A stretch of 64,000 bases of DNA from Hedera helix (GCA_947179155.2 OX359285.1:13329510-13393509); one strand, 5' to 3'; numbered from the stretch's first letter, positions 1 to 11,627 are shown. The notes: generated by a model not told the origin, from the letters alone. Translations and numbers: made by a program.

Positions 1-1534
1 ATAGTCGTACAAGTGATCCTTAGACTTGAGATCATCTTAGTATCTTGTGTGTACAAAGTTATACTTTGACATATTCCTTAAGACCTATTGGTATATCAAA
101 GGATGTGATTGGGTATAATAAGGTACACATGGAGATAGATGAATGATCAACAAAGGATCTACCACTTCCAGTAAAGGGAGAGAATGTCCTATGCGATTCA
201 ATAAGTGACAACTCAGAAATCCCTGGTCAGGGTTGAATGGAATTAGAAAGGAGTTTCTAATTTACATTAACTAGAGTTGTGTATTTGTGAATTGAAATGC
301 ATATAATCAAATAAATAAGACTTGACAGAAATTCCGTGTCTTATATTTGATTGAGACATTGTGTGGTAGAAGGATTGAATTGTACGGTAACTATTTGCTG
401 AAAGGTTCTTTTACGATTAAATGTTGAAATCTATATTATCTGGAAAGTCGACTAATCGCTAAGGGGGCTTACCCTTATTGTGGAATAATTATTTATTCTG
501 AATTAAAGAGTTAATTCGTAATAAATGAATTAGAATTGTTCTAATTTATTTATTATACAACCGGTTTAATATGGAGAACCTAAAGGGTCACACCGCAAAA
601 GAGTAATATTTATTTTAGATGTGGATGGCATAATTGTAATAATAAATTAAGTATATTTAATTTATACTATGGTGATAGAATAAATTAAATAGCTTAATAT
701 TTATAATTTAGTATTTTAGAAATACTAATTATAAATTAATAAGAGGAGTCTTATTATTATTATTATTACTATTATTTTTACTATTATTATTACTGCTAAT
801 ATTATTATTTAGTTCCTAAATGGTTTAGGAATTAATTAATAAGTAGTAATATTATTATTAAATAATTAAGTTCCTAAATAGTTTGGGAATTATAATTATA
901 ATAATTAATTAAGTTACTAAATGGTTTAGTAATTAATTAATAAAAAGTACTCTCATTATTAAATAATTAAATTCCTAAATGGTTTAAGAATTGTAATTAA
1001 TTAATTTAGTTCCTAATTAAATTAGGAATCAAATTAAAACCCTAATCCTAAATAGTTTAGGAGGGTTGACTAGATCTATAAATAAGAGGACTCTTATCAT
1101 AGATCAAGGTTACACACTCTTTCATTAGATTAGAGAGAGTACTCCATAATTCTCTAGATCTAAGAGTTAGAGAGAGAGAGAGAATTAGGGCTAGCCACCC
1201 ATGGTTTGGAGAAACCAAGATCCACTTCTTTAATTCATAGATCTCTTGGTGGATCACCTCTAGAGGCTCAACACTTGGGGAGCTAACATTGATCCGTGGA
1301 ATCTAATCGGTGAATTTGAAGAAGAACATGAATGATTAAAGGGAGATGAACTTGTACCCGTGGAAGCTTGGTTCTATAAAGGTATAAATTCTTTTATCCT
1401 TCTTCAATTAATAATAGTCGCATAAGAAAGATCCGGGTTATTGGTTTGTACAAAAATTTTAAAATCTGATTTTTTGCTTCCGTTGCGCTTATATAATTTG
1501 ATTATATGTATGCCATAATTTTTGCAAACCAACA
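1..1534 (+). repeat. C1 5' LTR (partial)
   Basis: Bases 1-1534 match 7,227-8,759 with roughly 17 small differences seen by eye (about 99% identity). The LTR ends in AACCAACA and is followed at once by a primer-binding site. By comparison with the complete copy the first ~446 bases lie outside the window. It carries a TATA box and a run of short inverted AT-rich repeats (CCTAAATGGTTTAGG type) between about 830 and 1,060. Confidence 0.9.
1076..1084 (+). promoter_or_regulatory. TATA box of C1 LTR
   Basis: CTATAAATA inside the LTR, conserved at the same place in the second LTR copy (8,302-8,310) and in the minus-strand relative C2. Inferred core promoter for the retroelement transcript. Confidence 0.6.
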
Positions 1535-1535
1535 A

Positions 1536-1549
1536 TGGCATCAAGAGCC
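1536..1549 (+). other. Primer-binding site of C1
   Basis: TGGCATCAAGAGCC, one base after the LTR end. It resembles the initiator tRNA-Met primer site common in plant retroelements (TGGTATCAGAGC) with a substitution and an inserted base. Position and likeness fix the LTR/internal boundary. Confidence 0.7.
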
Positions 1550-1730
1550 AAACTTATGCGAATTATTAATTGTTTTAATTTCATATATGTATGGGTATGT
1601 GTTTAGAACAATTTATTGGGCATAATTTGTTGTATAGAATCATGGGTATTGAAAATCAATTGCAAAAATCGTGTTTTGAAAAGAAAAATAAAAAAATTTA
1701 TTTTTTCCGCGAAACTGCTACAGTGTGCTA

Positions 1731-1823
1731 CGCGCGCATTGCGCGAAGAAGGACCAGGCGCACATTGCGCGGAGAAGATCAGGCGCGCATTGCGCGGAGA
1801 AGGATTTAGCGCGCATTGCGCGG
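1731..1823 (+). repeat. GC-rich tandem palindromes in copia leader
   Basis: Four copies of CATTGCGCG start at 1737, 1763, 1788 and 1814 (spacing 26, 25, 26). Most are preceded by GCGCG, giving the near-palindrome CGCGCA-T-TGCGCG, and are joined by GGAGAAG-type linkers. This is a sharp GC island in AT-rich sequence. The same core occurs in gypsy LTRs A and B, but not in the leaders of C2 or C3. The following ~170 bases repeat TGGCATTTTCGTAATT-like phrases, also echoed in A and B. Confidence 0.85.
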
Positions 1824-3009
1824 GCTTCTGTTCTCGGTGGCATTACTGTAATTTCGCGGCTCAGTGGCAATTTGGTAAATTTTGGGTCGCGGTGGCATTT
1901 ATGTAAATAACGAAAATCCGATTTTTCAATGGCATTTTCGTAATTATAGCAATTTCAGATTTTCGATGACATTTTTGTAATTTTGAGCAGATTTTTAAAA
2001 TTTAAAAAAAAATGTTTATTTTGAGTAATTTTAAAAATTCAAAAAATTACAAAATATAATAAAAATAAATAGTTTATTTTTACATGATTTTATAATTAAA
2101 ATAAAAGGTTTATTTTAAATATGAAATTAGATTTCATGCAACTTTAAATTGCCCATTAAATGATATCAATACATATATGGAATGTTTTACTTAATTCATT
2201 AGATGAATATTATTTATTAATATATATGTTGATATATATGATAATAAATGGGATTGATTATGGACTATTGACTAATATGATTGGATTTAATTTTAATTAA
2301 ATGCATGAATGAATGGGTTTTAATAAATGGGATCCGCGTACCTCGTCTTTCTAATTTTTCTTATGTATAATTCTATCTCCCTCCTATGTACTTCCCCTTG
2401 ACTGTTGATCAAGGTTTCTATTTATCGTAAATAATTTGTAATATGATTAGTTAGAATTATTTTGAAGAATTGGAGCAAAGAAGCAAGGAGCGCATGAAGA
2501 CCCGTTTGTAATGGAGCCCGAATTTAAATGTAATAGTTACATTTAATTTAATTTATTCTTGCACCCTAGGTTTGACCAATTGGTTTATTTGGTGGCTCGA
2601 ATAAACCAAACTAGAATAAAAGTTCATAATCAATCCAAGTAGAATATAGTATTCTATATGTGCATGCTTATTTATATATATTATATATTATCAAACATGC
2701 TTCGCATGTTAATTAATATGACGCATATTTTATATATATATGTGCATATGCGCTAAACAAGATGAGACAATTAATATTAATAAACCCCTCATGATGTAGA
2801 ATAAATATTATTTATAAAATGAATTAAAATGTTTAATTCATGAATTAAAGGAGTTTAATTCAATTAAATAAAATTAGAATTGTTCTAATTTATTTATTCT
2901 ACTACTCATAATATTAAGTTGTAACGTTCAAAGATATTTATTAAAAATATCGAACGTCGCCTTCTAGCATGGTAAAACGATAGAGTATCAAATAATCATT
3001 ATAAGTTTG
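1824..3009 (+). other. C1 untranslated leader, AT-rich
   Basis: Non-coding leader of the copia element with no sustained reading frame. It is shared with C2 (reverse complement of 34,145-34,420 and 12,040-12,434) and partly with C3, which confirms that it belongs to the element and is not host sequence. Confidence 0.7.
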
Positions 3010-3295
3010 TTGTGTCACACAAGGCTTATATTAATTTTTTGAGATGTTGTTTTATCACATTTAATGTTTATAAAAAGAATTGAACATTACTGTTTTGTTG
3101 TGTCACACAAGGACGGTCTTTTTCTCTTCTAATATAAGAAAATGCTAGGTTGGACTTAACTTGGATAATTTTGATTTGGATGTGTCACACATGATCATAA
3201 TAATCTAAGAGGCAAAATAAAAGGAGTTACATGTTAATGTAATTGACAAGAGTTGTCTACCTATTTATTTATATATCGTTTGTTGTGTCACACAA
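3010..3295 (+). repeat. Four spaced inverted repeats in C1 leader
   Basis: TTGTGTCACACAA occurs at 3010-3022, 3098-3110 and 3283-3295, and the variant ATGTGTCACACAT at 3180-3192. Each is a perfect 6-bp inverted repeat around one central base; the variant keeps pairing through a matched change at both ends. The relative C2 has four inverted repeats in the same order with different centres (TTGTG...CACAA). Possible RNA packaging, dimerisation or protein-binding sites; function not known. Confidence 0.7.
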
Positions 3296-3599
3296 GGTTA
3301 TATACATTTGAAATAGAATTCTTATTCTCACTAGCAAATCTTTAACTAGATTTGCCGAACTATATAAGGAGGGTAATATAGTTTGATAAAAATAGTGGGA
3401 GACACCATTTTAAATAAAGACCTAATTTATTTTGGTAATTAATAAAATGAATGCATGTTAATGTTCTTATTAATTCACTTAAAGAATATTGTTATGTTTA
3501 ATTCACTAACACTGCATAGCATATTGGATGCTAACAATTAATCGAACCGAATTGTTCGGATTGATTAAACAAATTTGAGAATAGTTCTCAATGCTGGAA

Positions 3600-6540
3600 A
3601 GCTAGCAAATGTCCTTAATTTGCCTATTCCTACAAACGTTGTAGAGTAAGCCTCTGAGGAAGAGATTGCTATTTTATGAAGTGTCAAGATGATGCAAAGG
3701 TGGCTCAATGCATCATGATCACATCCATAAGTATCGAGTTACAGCGTCAACACGAGAAAATGGATGCACCTACTATATTGCTGCACATTCAATAGTTGTA
3801 TGGTGAGCAAAGTAGGTCAACTAGATATAAGATATCTAAGGAGCTCTTCCGATCTATAATAATCAATGGCACTACAGTAAAAGACGCATGTCCTAAAGAT
3901 GATCAATTAAATTGATCAATTAGGACAAATATGTTTTGTCAAGGATGGAGAGTTGAGTCAAGATTCGATCTTGCAGTCACTCACTGACTCTAATTCACAA
4001 TATGTTGTGAACTTCAAATATTAATAAGCTAGAAGTTAGTTTAACTGATTTGCTTAAATATGTTGAAGACTGTTGATAGTCACTTTCCTTCCTAGGAAAA
4101 CCAAGTCTTACTTGTAGATGAATCTTCTAAGCGGAGGAAGATGGCCAAAGGTATTTCTGAGGAGTCAGAAAGAGTAGAAGGCAAAAGAAAGGCTAAACAA
4201 AGGACATAAATAAAAGTGATCCCGAGGGCAAATGAGTTTATTTTCATTGCGATAAGCTGGGACACTGGAAGAACAACTGCAAGATAGTTGTAGTAGTTAA
4301 GTAGAAGAAGTTTTGGTGAAACTTCAGCTACAGATATAGATTTGTTCATAATGAAATAGAACTTTCTATAACTCAAGTTCTACTTAGGTATTAGATACCG
4401 AATGGTGGTCTCACATATGCAAGTCGTTGCAGAGACTAAGAAGAAGTAGAAAGCTAAATAAATGATAAGTAATCATGTGTTGGGGAATGAAGTAAAGGTT
4501 GCTGCATTAGCCATGTGAACTTATAATTTAGCACTGCATACGGGAAAGCCTATTAAGTTAGTAAGTTGTTACTATGTTCCAGTTCTTAGAAACATTATTT
4601 CAGTTCCATGTGATGACAATGAATGTTTTTTTTGACATTATAATAATGAACAATCGTTGTTCTGTTTATAATGATAATGTTTTTTTTAGAACTGGTTGAT
4701 TACTTAATAGATTTTATATACTTGACTTATATGAAAATTATTCCAATTTGAACAAACTAAAAGCAAATAGATGATATGAATCATACCTTCATGCAATACT
4801 GTTAACTCGGTCATGCTAATGAAACAAGACTAAAACAAGTTGTATAAAGATAGGCTTTTAGAGTTTTTGATTATGAATCAAATATAACTTGTGAATCTTG
4901 TATCATGGATAATATGACTAAATCTCTATTTAGTGGACATGGAGAGCGAGTTACGGAGTTGTTAGAGATGGTACACACAGTGGTGTGTGGGACCTATGAC
5001 AACAAATGCAAAAGGAGGGTATTCATTTATTACTTTCACTAATGATTCTAGATTTTGATAGATGTATTTGATGAAATACAAATCCAAATCATTTGAAACG
5101 TTCAAAGAATTCAAAAGTGAAGTATAAAAACTAAAGACTAAAAGTATTAAAGTTATTTGATTAGATCGAGAAGGGAATACTTAAGCAACAAGTTTCTAGA
5201 TCATCTCAAGCGAAATGGTATTCTCACAGTATGGACATGGTGATGATCCATAATGAGTATTACCGATCTTCCAGTATCCTTCTAGGGTTATGCTCTAGAA
5301 ACGATCGCATATCTACTAAATAAGATACCTTCAAATTCCGTCCCTAAGACTTCATATGAGTCATGAATAGGAAGGAAACCAAGTCTTAAGCATGTTAAGA
5401 TTTGAATTGTTCAGCTTATGTCAAAAGGTTTGACAAAGATAAGCTAGGGACATGATCTGATAAGTGTAAACTTATGGGATATCCTAAAGAAAGTTTAGGG
5501 TATCACTTCTATAATCCGACTAACTAAAAAGTGTTTGTTAAACACGTTGCCTTATAGGAAAATGAGTTTTTCCTTAAAGGGTTAGTGGGAGTAAAATAGA
5601 TCTTGAAGAAGTTCAAGAACCACAAAACACTACAGATAAAATGAAGGAATCTGTACAAGTAGATAAACCTATTGTACCACAACCAAGTCGTAAATCTGGT
5701 TTAGTACCGAAGATACCTGAATGGTATGGATTCATCATAGATGATGATGATAAGGTACGCATCATAGTGGATGATGATCCAGATATATACAATGAGGTAT
5801 GAGTGTTAGATACTAAAGAGAAATGGCTGATGACCATAAAATCCGAAATGGGTCTTTGGAGAAAGACTAAAGCAGATGGCTAGGTGGAGACCTATAAGAC
5901 CTAACTAGTGGTAAAAAGATTTCAAACAAGGTCAATGAGTTGACTAAGATGAAATTTTTCACTAGTGAAAATGCATATATCCATTCGGATTTTACTTGCA
6001 GTTACAGCTTACTATACAACAAAGGATGTATGTATGATACAACCAAGAGGATTTGTCTCCATATAGATGGAGCGAATCAAGTATGTAAGTTACAACGATC
6101 CAATTATGGTTTAGAGCAAGTTTCTCGAAGATGGAACATCCGTTTTCATGAGACAATCAAAAGAGTTTGATTTTATCAAAGACAATGATGAACCAAGTAT
6201 GTACAAAGGTTAGTGGGAGCACTGTGACATTCCTAGTATTATATGTTGATATACTACTGATAAGGAATGACATATCGATGCTACAATCAGTAAAGATGTG
6301 GTTGTCTAAAACTTCTCCATTAAGGACTTGGGAGAAGCGTCCTAACATTCTATTTAGGATAAAGGTCTATAGAGATAGATCATAAAGGATGCTCGGCTTA
6401 ACCCAAGGGCCGTACGTTGATTCGTTGAAATGTACTAGACTTGATATTGCTTATGTATAATAAGCAGATATCAGTTCAATTTTGGAGAAGAATATTAGAA
6501 AAGAGTTTTCTAATGATGGGTCTGATATTAAACCACTTAG
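3600..6540 (+). pseudogene. Ty1/copia gag-pol remnant
   Basis: Readable only as fragments in changing frames. About 3,670-4,080 resembles the copia Gag core. At 4,239-4,283 there is a zinc knuckle in which the first Cys is now Tyr while the later Cys, His and Cys remain. At about 4,384 a protease start reads VLDT followed by SHICKSL. About 4,740-5,100 shows the pre-integrase and integrase start (LGHA, CESC, GERV), with the first catalytic Asp replaced. About 5,640-6,400 gives the integrase tail and reverse transcriptase; the active site reads LYVDILL, so one Asp of the YVDD box is missing, and part of the fingers domain is deleted. RNase H is essentially gone. Dozens of stops make it inactive. 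Confidence 0.8.
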
Positions 6541-6780
6541 CATATACTTGAAATGTAATTTGAGTTTGAGTTTAGAAAACTTGCTCAATGAAAAGAGATA
6601 GGGTTTAAAAAACTTGCCTGATAATTGTACGTGCTATTTAGACTTATATTTATAGCCTAAATATATTTACTATATAACAACAATAATTATTAGAATATAT
6701 AAAATTATATATTTAATTTAATGAATTAAATACGTTTATGATTCGGTGTCGATTCGTCACTTTAATTGTTATATTGAATG
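6541..6780. other. Gap between C1 body and LTR copy
   Basis: AT-rich, no reading frame and no polypurine tract before the LTR. Bases 6,745-6,765 contain TTCGTCACTTTAA-like phrases resembling the CCGTCGCTAAA phrases after the LTR (8,880 onward), as if the LTR had landed inside that sequence. The last five bases, GAATG, are repeated right after the LTR. Confidence 0.4.
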
Positions 6781-8759
6781 TGAAAGTAATATGCCCTCAA
6801 GCCAATCACATTTGATGTGATAAGCATATACTTTGTAATCTTGTTCATTTATTAATAAAAGTATCAAGGCATTTCTTTATTCATGATTAATTACTTGAAT
6901 TAATCAAATGGATAAACCCATAGTTTTTTAGCAATACTTTTAGAACCATGATAAGGATCATGCTAATGAGATCTAAATTCAAGATAGCTCAAAACTAAAA
7001 TTGTTCCTAATCGTTGGATCACTAAAAAGGGGATTAGTAGATCCGGATAGATTGGTACATACTATGCTTGCTCTTATGAAGAGGATGATTGATCTCATAA
7101 TCATTTGTGTAGAGACACTAAAGCAAGTATGTAGGTGCTTATTAGAGAATAAGTTCACTGAACGTGACTCGCTCAAGGAACACCTAATGGAGTTTTACTC
7201 ATCTATCAATAGGAGTTCCTTATGCGATAGTCGTACAAGTGATCCTTAGACTTGAGATCATCTTAGTATCTTGTGTGTACAAAGTTATACTTTGACATAT
7301 TCCTTAAGACCTATTGGTATATCAAAGGATGTGATTGGGTATAATAAGGTACACATGGAGATAGATGAATGATCAACAAAGGATCTACCACTTCCAGTAA
7401 AGGGAGAGAATGTCCTATGCGATTCAATAAGTGACAACTCAGAAATCCCTGGTCAGGGTTGAATGGAATTAGAAAGGAGTTTCTAATTTACATTAACTAG
7501 AGTTGTGTATTTGTGAATTGAAATGCATATAATCAAATAAATAAGACTTGACAGAAATTCCGTGTCTTATATTTGATTGGGACATTGTGTGGTAGAAGGA
7601 TTGAATTGTACGGTAACTATTTGCTGAAAGGTTCTTTTACGATTAAATGTTGAAAATGTATATTATCTGGAAAGTTGACTAATCGCTAAGGGGCTTACCC
7701 TTATTGTGGAATAATTATTTATTCTGAATTAAAGAGTTAATTCGTAATAAATGAATTAGAATTGTTCTAATTTATTTATTATACAACCGGTTTAATATGG
7801 AGAACCTAAAGGGTCACACCGCAAAAGAGTAATATTTATTTTAGATGTGGATGGCATAATTGTAATAATAAATTAAGTATATTTAATTTATACTATGGTG
7901 ATAGAATAAATTAAATAACTTAATATTTATAATTTAGTATTTTAGAAATACTAATTATAAATTAATAAGAGGAGTCTTATTATTATTATTATTACTATTA
8001 TTTTTATTATTATTATTACTGCTAATATTATTATTTAGTTCCTAAATGGTTTAGGAATTAATTAATAAGTAGTAATATTATTATTAAATAATTAAGTTCC
8101 TAAATAGTTTAGGAATTATAATTATAATAATTAATTAAGTTACTAAATGGTTTAGTAATTAATTAATAAAAAGTACTCTCATTATTAAATAATTAAGTTC
8201 CTAAATGGTTTAGGAATTGTAATTAATTAATTTAGTTCCTAATTAAATTAGGAATCAAATTAAAACCCTAATCCTAAATAATTTAGGAGGGTTGACTAGA
8301 TCTATAAATAAGAGGACTCTTATCATAGATCAAGGTTACACACTCTTTCATTAGATTAGAGAGAGTACTCCATAATTCTCTAGATCTAAGAGTTAGAGAG
8401 AGAGAGAGAATTAGGCTAGCCACCCATGGTTTGGAGAAACCAAGATCCACTTCTTTAATTCATAGATCTCTTGGTGGATCACCTCTAGAGGCTCAACACT
8501 TGGGGAGCTAACATTGATCCGTGGAATCTAATCGGTGAATTTGAAGAAGAACATGAAGGATTAAAGGGAGATGAACTTGTACCCGTGGAAGCTTGGTTCT
8601 ACAAATGTATAAATTCTTTTATCCTTCTTCAATTAATAATAGTCGCATAAGAAAGATCCGGGTCATTGGTTTGTACAAAAATTTTAAAATCTAATTTTTT
8701 GCTTCCGTTGCGCTTATATAATTTGATTATATGTATGCCATAATTTTTGCAAACCAACA
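6781..8759 (+). mobile_element. Copia LTR of C1 family, probably a solo LTR
   Basis: Complete 1,979-bp LTR starting TGAAAGTAATATGCCC and ending AACCAACA. Its start agrees with the reverse-strand LTR of C2 (TGAAAGTAGTATGCCC). It is flanked by GAATG at 6,776-6,780 and 8,760-8,764, the signature of a five-base target duplication around a lone LTR. No polypurine tract precedes it. About 99% identical to the LTR at 1-1,534, so it could alternatively be the 3' LTR of C1 with a chance flank match. Confidence 0.8.
8302..8310 (+). promoter_or_regulatory. TATA box of copia solo LTR
   Basis: CTATAAATA at the position equivalent to 1,076-1,084 of the first LTR copy. Confidence 0.55.
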
Positions 8760-8764
8760 GAATG

Positions 8765-9180
8765 TTATATAGTGTTTATATATTTTATCAATCGCTAATT
8801 AATTTATTAAAGGCTTATATTTTAATTTTATAAAGCTTGTCCGTTGTTAAAAGTCAATTTAGAAGCACACTAGATTGATTTTTAGTTAATTAACACTATA
8901 TCCGTCGCTAAAAATATTTTAATTAATTTTATTATTAAGGTTTATTAAATTTATGATTTATTGATATAGCTACAGATCCAATCCGTCGCTATATGTGATT
9001 TATAAAGAATGTATAAATATCTGTCACTAAGTCTGCCGCTAAAGATATTTTATTTTTAATTTCCTAATTAAGTCTGTCACTAAGCTATAGCGACGGTTCA
9101 GTCCGTCGTTATAGGGTTGTTCTTAGTGTTTTTGGCTGACCGGAAGGAGATCGTCGCTATAGGCCTATAGCGACAGACAA
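8765..9180. repeat. CACTA-like subterminal repeats with palindromes
   Basis: Repeated phrases CCGTCGCTAAA, CCGTCGCTATA and CTGTCACTAAG, the style of CACTA DNA-transposon subterminal repeats. A hairpin pairs CTATAGCGACGG (9,085-9,096) with CCGTCGTTATAG (9,103-9,114) around TTCAGT. A perfect 22-bp palindrome lies at 9,153-9,174, with arms GTCGCTATAGG and CCTATAGCGAC. TAGTG at 9,124-9,128 could be a CACTA end (CACTAAGAAC on the minus strand). No transposase seen. Confidence 0.4.
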
Positions 9181-9384
9181 TCTGTATAGCCTTGAGCGTT
9201 CTTGAGGCTGCCTAGATTCTCGATCAATGCCGAGGAGGGACTTTTGGCTTGAAACATCTCTTAGGTTGTCTACTGTTTTGGCAAAATAATTGAACCTCGA
9301 TATACTACACATGGTAGTGTATATCGAGATGTCAATAATTGACCTTAAAAACATCCCAATTGCTCAATCCTGGTCAAACTAGGT

Positions 9385-10045
9385 GCTTCGGCTGTTCATC
9401 ACGTTTCTGGGTTGTCCAGAATTTCTGGGTTTTCCAGAAATCGTGATCGATCAGCCACCTCCCTTATGCACAACTATCTACATATTGATCTGATGTAATC
9501 GTGGTTAGTTTCTATGTGTTCCCTACATGGCTAGGTATAACTACAAATATTAAAACACATCATCCAACCAACAGGATTGAATCAAATAGTCTGACAATAT
9601 GCCTTGTTAAACTGTTCTTCATTTTCTGGAATTTCCAAAAACTAAAACCATGATCGGTCAACGGGTTTTGACCATCAATTCCTAACAGCATAGTGGCCCG
9701 ATTCGTGTGTGGTTTGTTTCTCTGTATACCCTACATGGCAAAGTATAACTACAAACATTAAAACTTAACATAAAACTAACAGTATCGGATTAAACCATCT
9801 GACAAGGAGCCTTGTCAGACTGTTCTTCATTTTTCTGGGTTTTTTAGAAAATTCTGGGCAGGAACTTTTGATCGACTAAGCACTTTCTAGGTCTTATAAC
9901 TCACGAACCCGTGATCCGATTGAGGTGATTAAGGTCTCTATCTCTTAAGCTCATGGCTTACTACAACTAAAGACTATATAACACAACAAAATAACACATT
10001 AAGATGCTCAAAAAGTCTGACAAACTATCTTGTCAGACAACCTTT
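9385..10045. repeat. Imperfect ~210-bp tandem repeat, three units
   Basis: Marker phrases recur in order. TCTGACAA...CTTGT occurs at about 9,590, 9,800 and 10,016 (spacing ~210 and ~216). CTGTTCTTCATTTTTCTGG-like sequence follows the first two, and CCCTACATGG...TATAACTACAAA occurs at about 9,523 and 9,730. Units are well diverged. Non-coding. Confidence 0.6.
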
Positions 10046-10343
10046 TTTGGGCAGTTTGGACAAAGAGCTAAATTCTATTATTTTATGCATCTAAATGTTA
10101 TGGATCCATGATTACACAACCCAGATCTCTTATATACATAATATCAGTCATTCCTAAATATTATAACATAAAATTTAACAAAGCATTAAAGATCTACACT
10201 AAAATTAGGGTTTATACCTCTTGAAGCAATTTTGCCAAAATCCTTCTAGATTCTGATTTAAGAAAGATCTGAGGCTTATGGGGATTGATTTATGACTGAT
10301 TTGGGTTGTGGATTTTGTGGGTTTCATCAATGAGAGTGCTCTC

Positions 10344-10352
10344 TATTTATAG
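10344..10352 (-). promoter_or_regulatory. TATA box of LTR-like segment X
   Basis: CTATAAATA on the minus strand, followed on that strand by GAGAGCAC and an AC-rich leader, as in retroelement LTR promoters. Confidence 0.5.
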
Positions 10353-10630
10353 GAGGGCAAAGGCTAGGGTTTTATGGTCTTTAAACCCTTTTTCTTGCTT
10401 GCTAAGTTTGATCTTGTAATGATGAAGCTATGGTCGATTTGCAGAGCTTAGAGTAGCCAAATATTGATCAATTAATGTTATGAATCATTGCAATTGGTGA
10501 CTCATTCACTTCCAAATTCATGTGGACAAAAATGACCTCCATTTTGCTTTAAGGAAGAAAGATTCCATTTTGCTTGCTTGATTACTTGTGGCTGAGATTG
10601 TGAGGGTGTTTTTTGTCATTTCACAAGTAT

Positions 10631-10680
10631 CTTTAGGGTTTAGGGCTTAACCCTTAGGGTTTGCCATTTAGGGTTAGGAT
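10631..10680 (+). repeat. Telomere-like words
   Basis: CTTTAGGGTTTAGGG followed by CCCTTAGGGTTT and ATTTAGGGTT, several copies of or near the plant telomere unit TTTAGGG. Too short and irregular for an interstitial telomere array; more likely part of the X promoter region. Confidence 0.35.
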
Positions 10681-10875
10681 TAATAATTAGGATTAAGGTT
10701 TCTTAATTAGGATTAGGGTTTTATAATTTTGGATTAGGGTTTCCTAATTAGGTTTAGGATGATCAAATTATGTTTCACAATGTAATTACACATAATATTA
10801 AATACAAATATGTTTACTTGTATTAATAAATAAATAAAAATTCTTTAAAATTCTTTAAAAATTCGGATTGTTACA

Positions 10876-11340
10876 AAAGTGACTCTCAACAGTCTTCAAC
10901 ATATTTAAGCAAATCAGTTAAATTGACGTCTAGATTATTAATGTTTGAAATTCACAACAAATTTTGAATAAGAGTTAGTGAGTGACTGCAAGATCGAATC
11001 TTGACTCAACTATCCATCCTTGACAAAACCCAATTATCCCACTTGATCAGTCCAATTGATCATTTTTTTTAGGAGATGTGTCTTTACTGTAGTGTCATTG
11101 GTTATTATAGATCGAAAGAGCTCCTTAGATATCTTATATATAGTTAACCTACTTTGCTCACCATATAACTATTGAATGTGCAACAATATAGTAGGTACAT
11201 CAATTTTCTCGTGTTAACACTATAACTCGATACTTATGGATGTGAGCACCTTTTTGCATCATCTTGCCATTTAAAATAGTCTGCAACGTTTGCAGGAATA
11301 GGCAAATTAAGGACATTTGCTAGCTTTTCAGCATTGAAAA
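10876..11340 (-). pseudogene. C2 gag fragment
   Basis: Reverse complement of C1 bases ~3,600-4,085, the copia Gag core, at roughly 90% identity and equally interrupted by stops. Cut at 10,876 by the LTR-like segment X. No usable frame. Confidence 0.65.
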
Positions 11341-11627
11341 CTATTCTCAAATTTATTTAATCAATTCGAATAATTCTGTTCAATTAATTATTAACATCCA
11401 ATATGCTATGCAGTGTTAGTGAATTAAACATACTAATATTCTTTAAGTGAATTAATAACCACATTATCATCCATTCATTTTATTAATTATCAAAATAAAT
11501 TAGGTCTTTATTTAAAATGGTGTCTCCCACTATTTTCATCAAACTATATTACCCTCTTTATATAGTTTGGAAAATTTAGTTAAAGATTTGCTAGTGAGAA
11601 AAGAATCCTATCGACATAAGTATAGCT

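Larger units (their letters stand above)
1..6540 (+). mobile_element. C1: degenerate Ty1/copia retrotransposon, 5' end cut by window edge
   Basis: Order on the plus strand is 5' LTR (from inside the LTR at base 1 to 1534), primer-binding site at 1536, a ~2-kb non-coding leader, then gag, protease, integrase and reverse transcriptase remnants in the order typical of Ty1/copia (integrase before reverse transcriptase). The RNase H end and the polypurine tract are not recognisable; similarity to copia fades near 6,540. The body is full of stops and frameshifts. An LTR of the same family follows at 6,781, but its own flanking GAATG repeats suggest it is a separate insertion, so the true 3' LTR of C1 may be lost. 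Confidence 0.8.
9181..10875 (-). mobile_element. X: minus-strand LTR-like segment
   Basis: On the minus strand this begins at 10,875 with TGTAACAATCCGAA, close to other gypsy LTR starts here (TGTAATATCC, TGTAATGACC), and has a TATA box about 525 bp downstream. It abuts and truncates copia element C2 at 10,876. The far end is not identifiable, so it may be a partial LTR. It contains a three-unit tandem repeat and telomere-like words. No coding sequence. Confidence 0.45.

Noticed and set aside
1591..1910. Overlapping Arg/Ala-rich frames
   Set aside because: Produced by the GCGCGCATTGCGCG tandem repeat, which stays open in all three frames.
4092..4376. 94-codon minus-strand frame (and similar at 5,613-5,837)
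   Set aside because: Antisense of the copia gag/pol remnant of C1.
10631..10680. Interstitial telomere
   Set aside because: Only a few irregular TTTAGGG words; not enough to claim a telomeric array.
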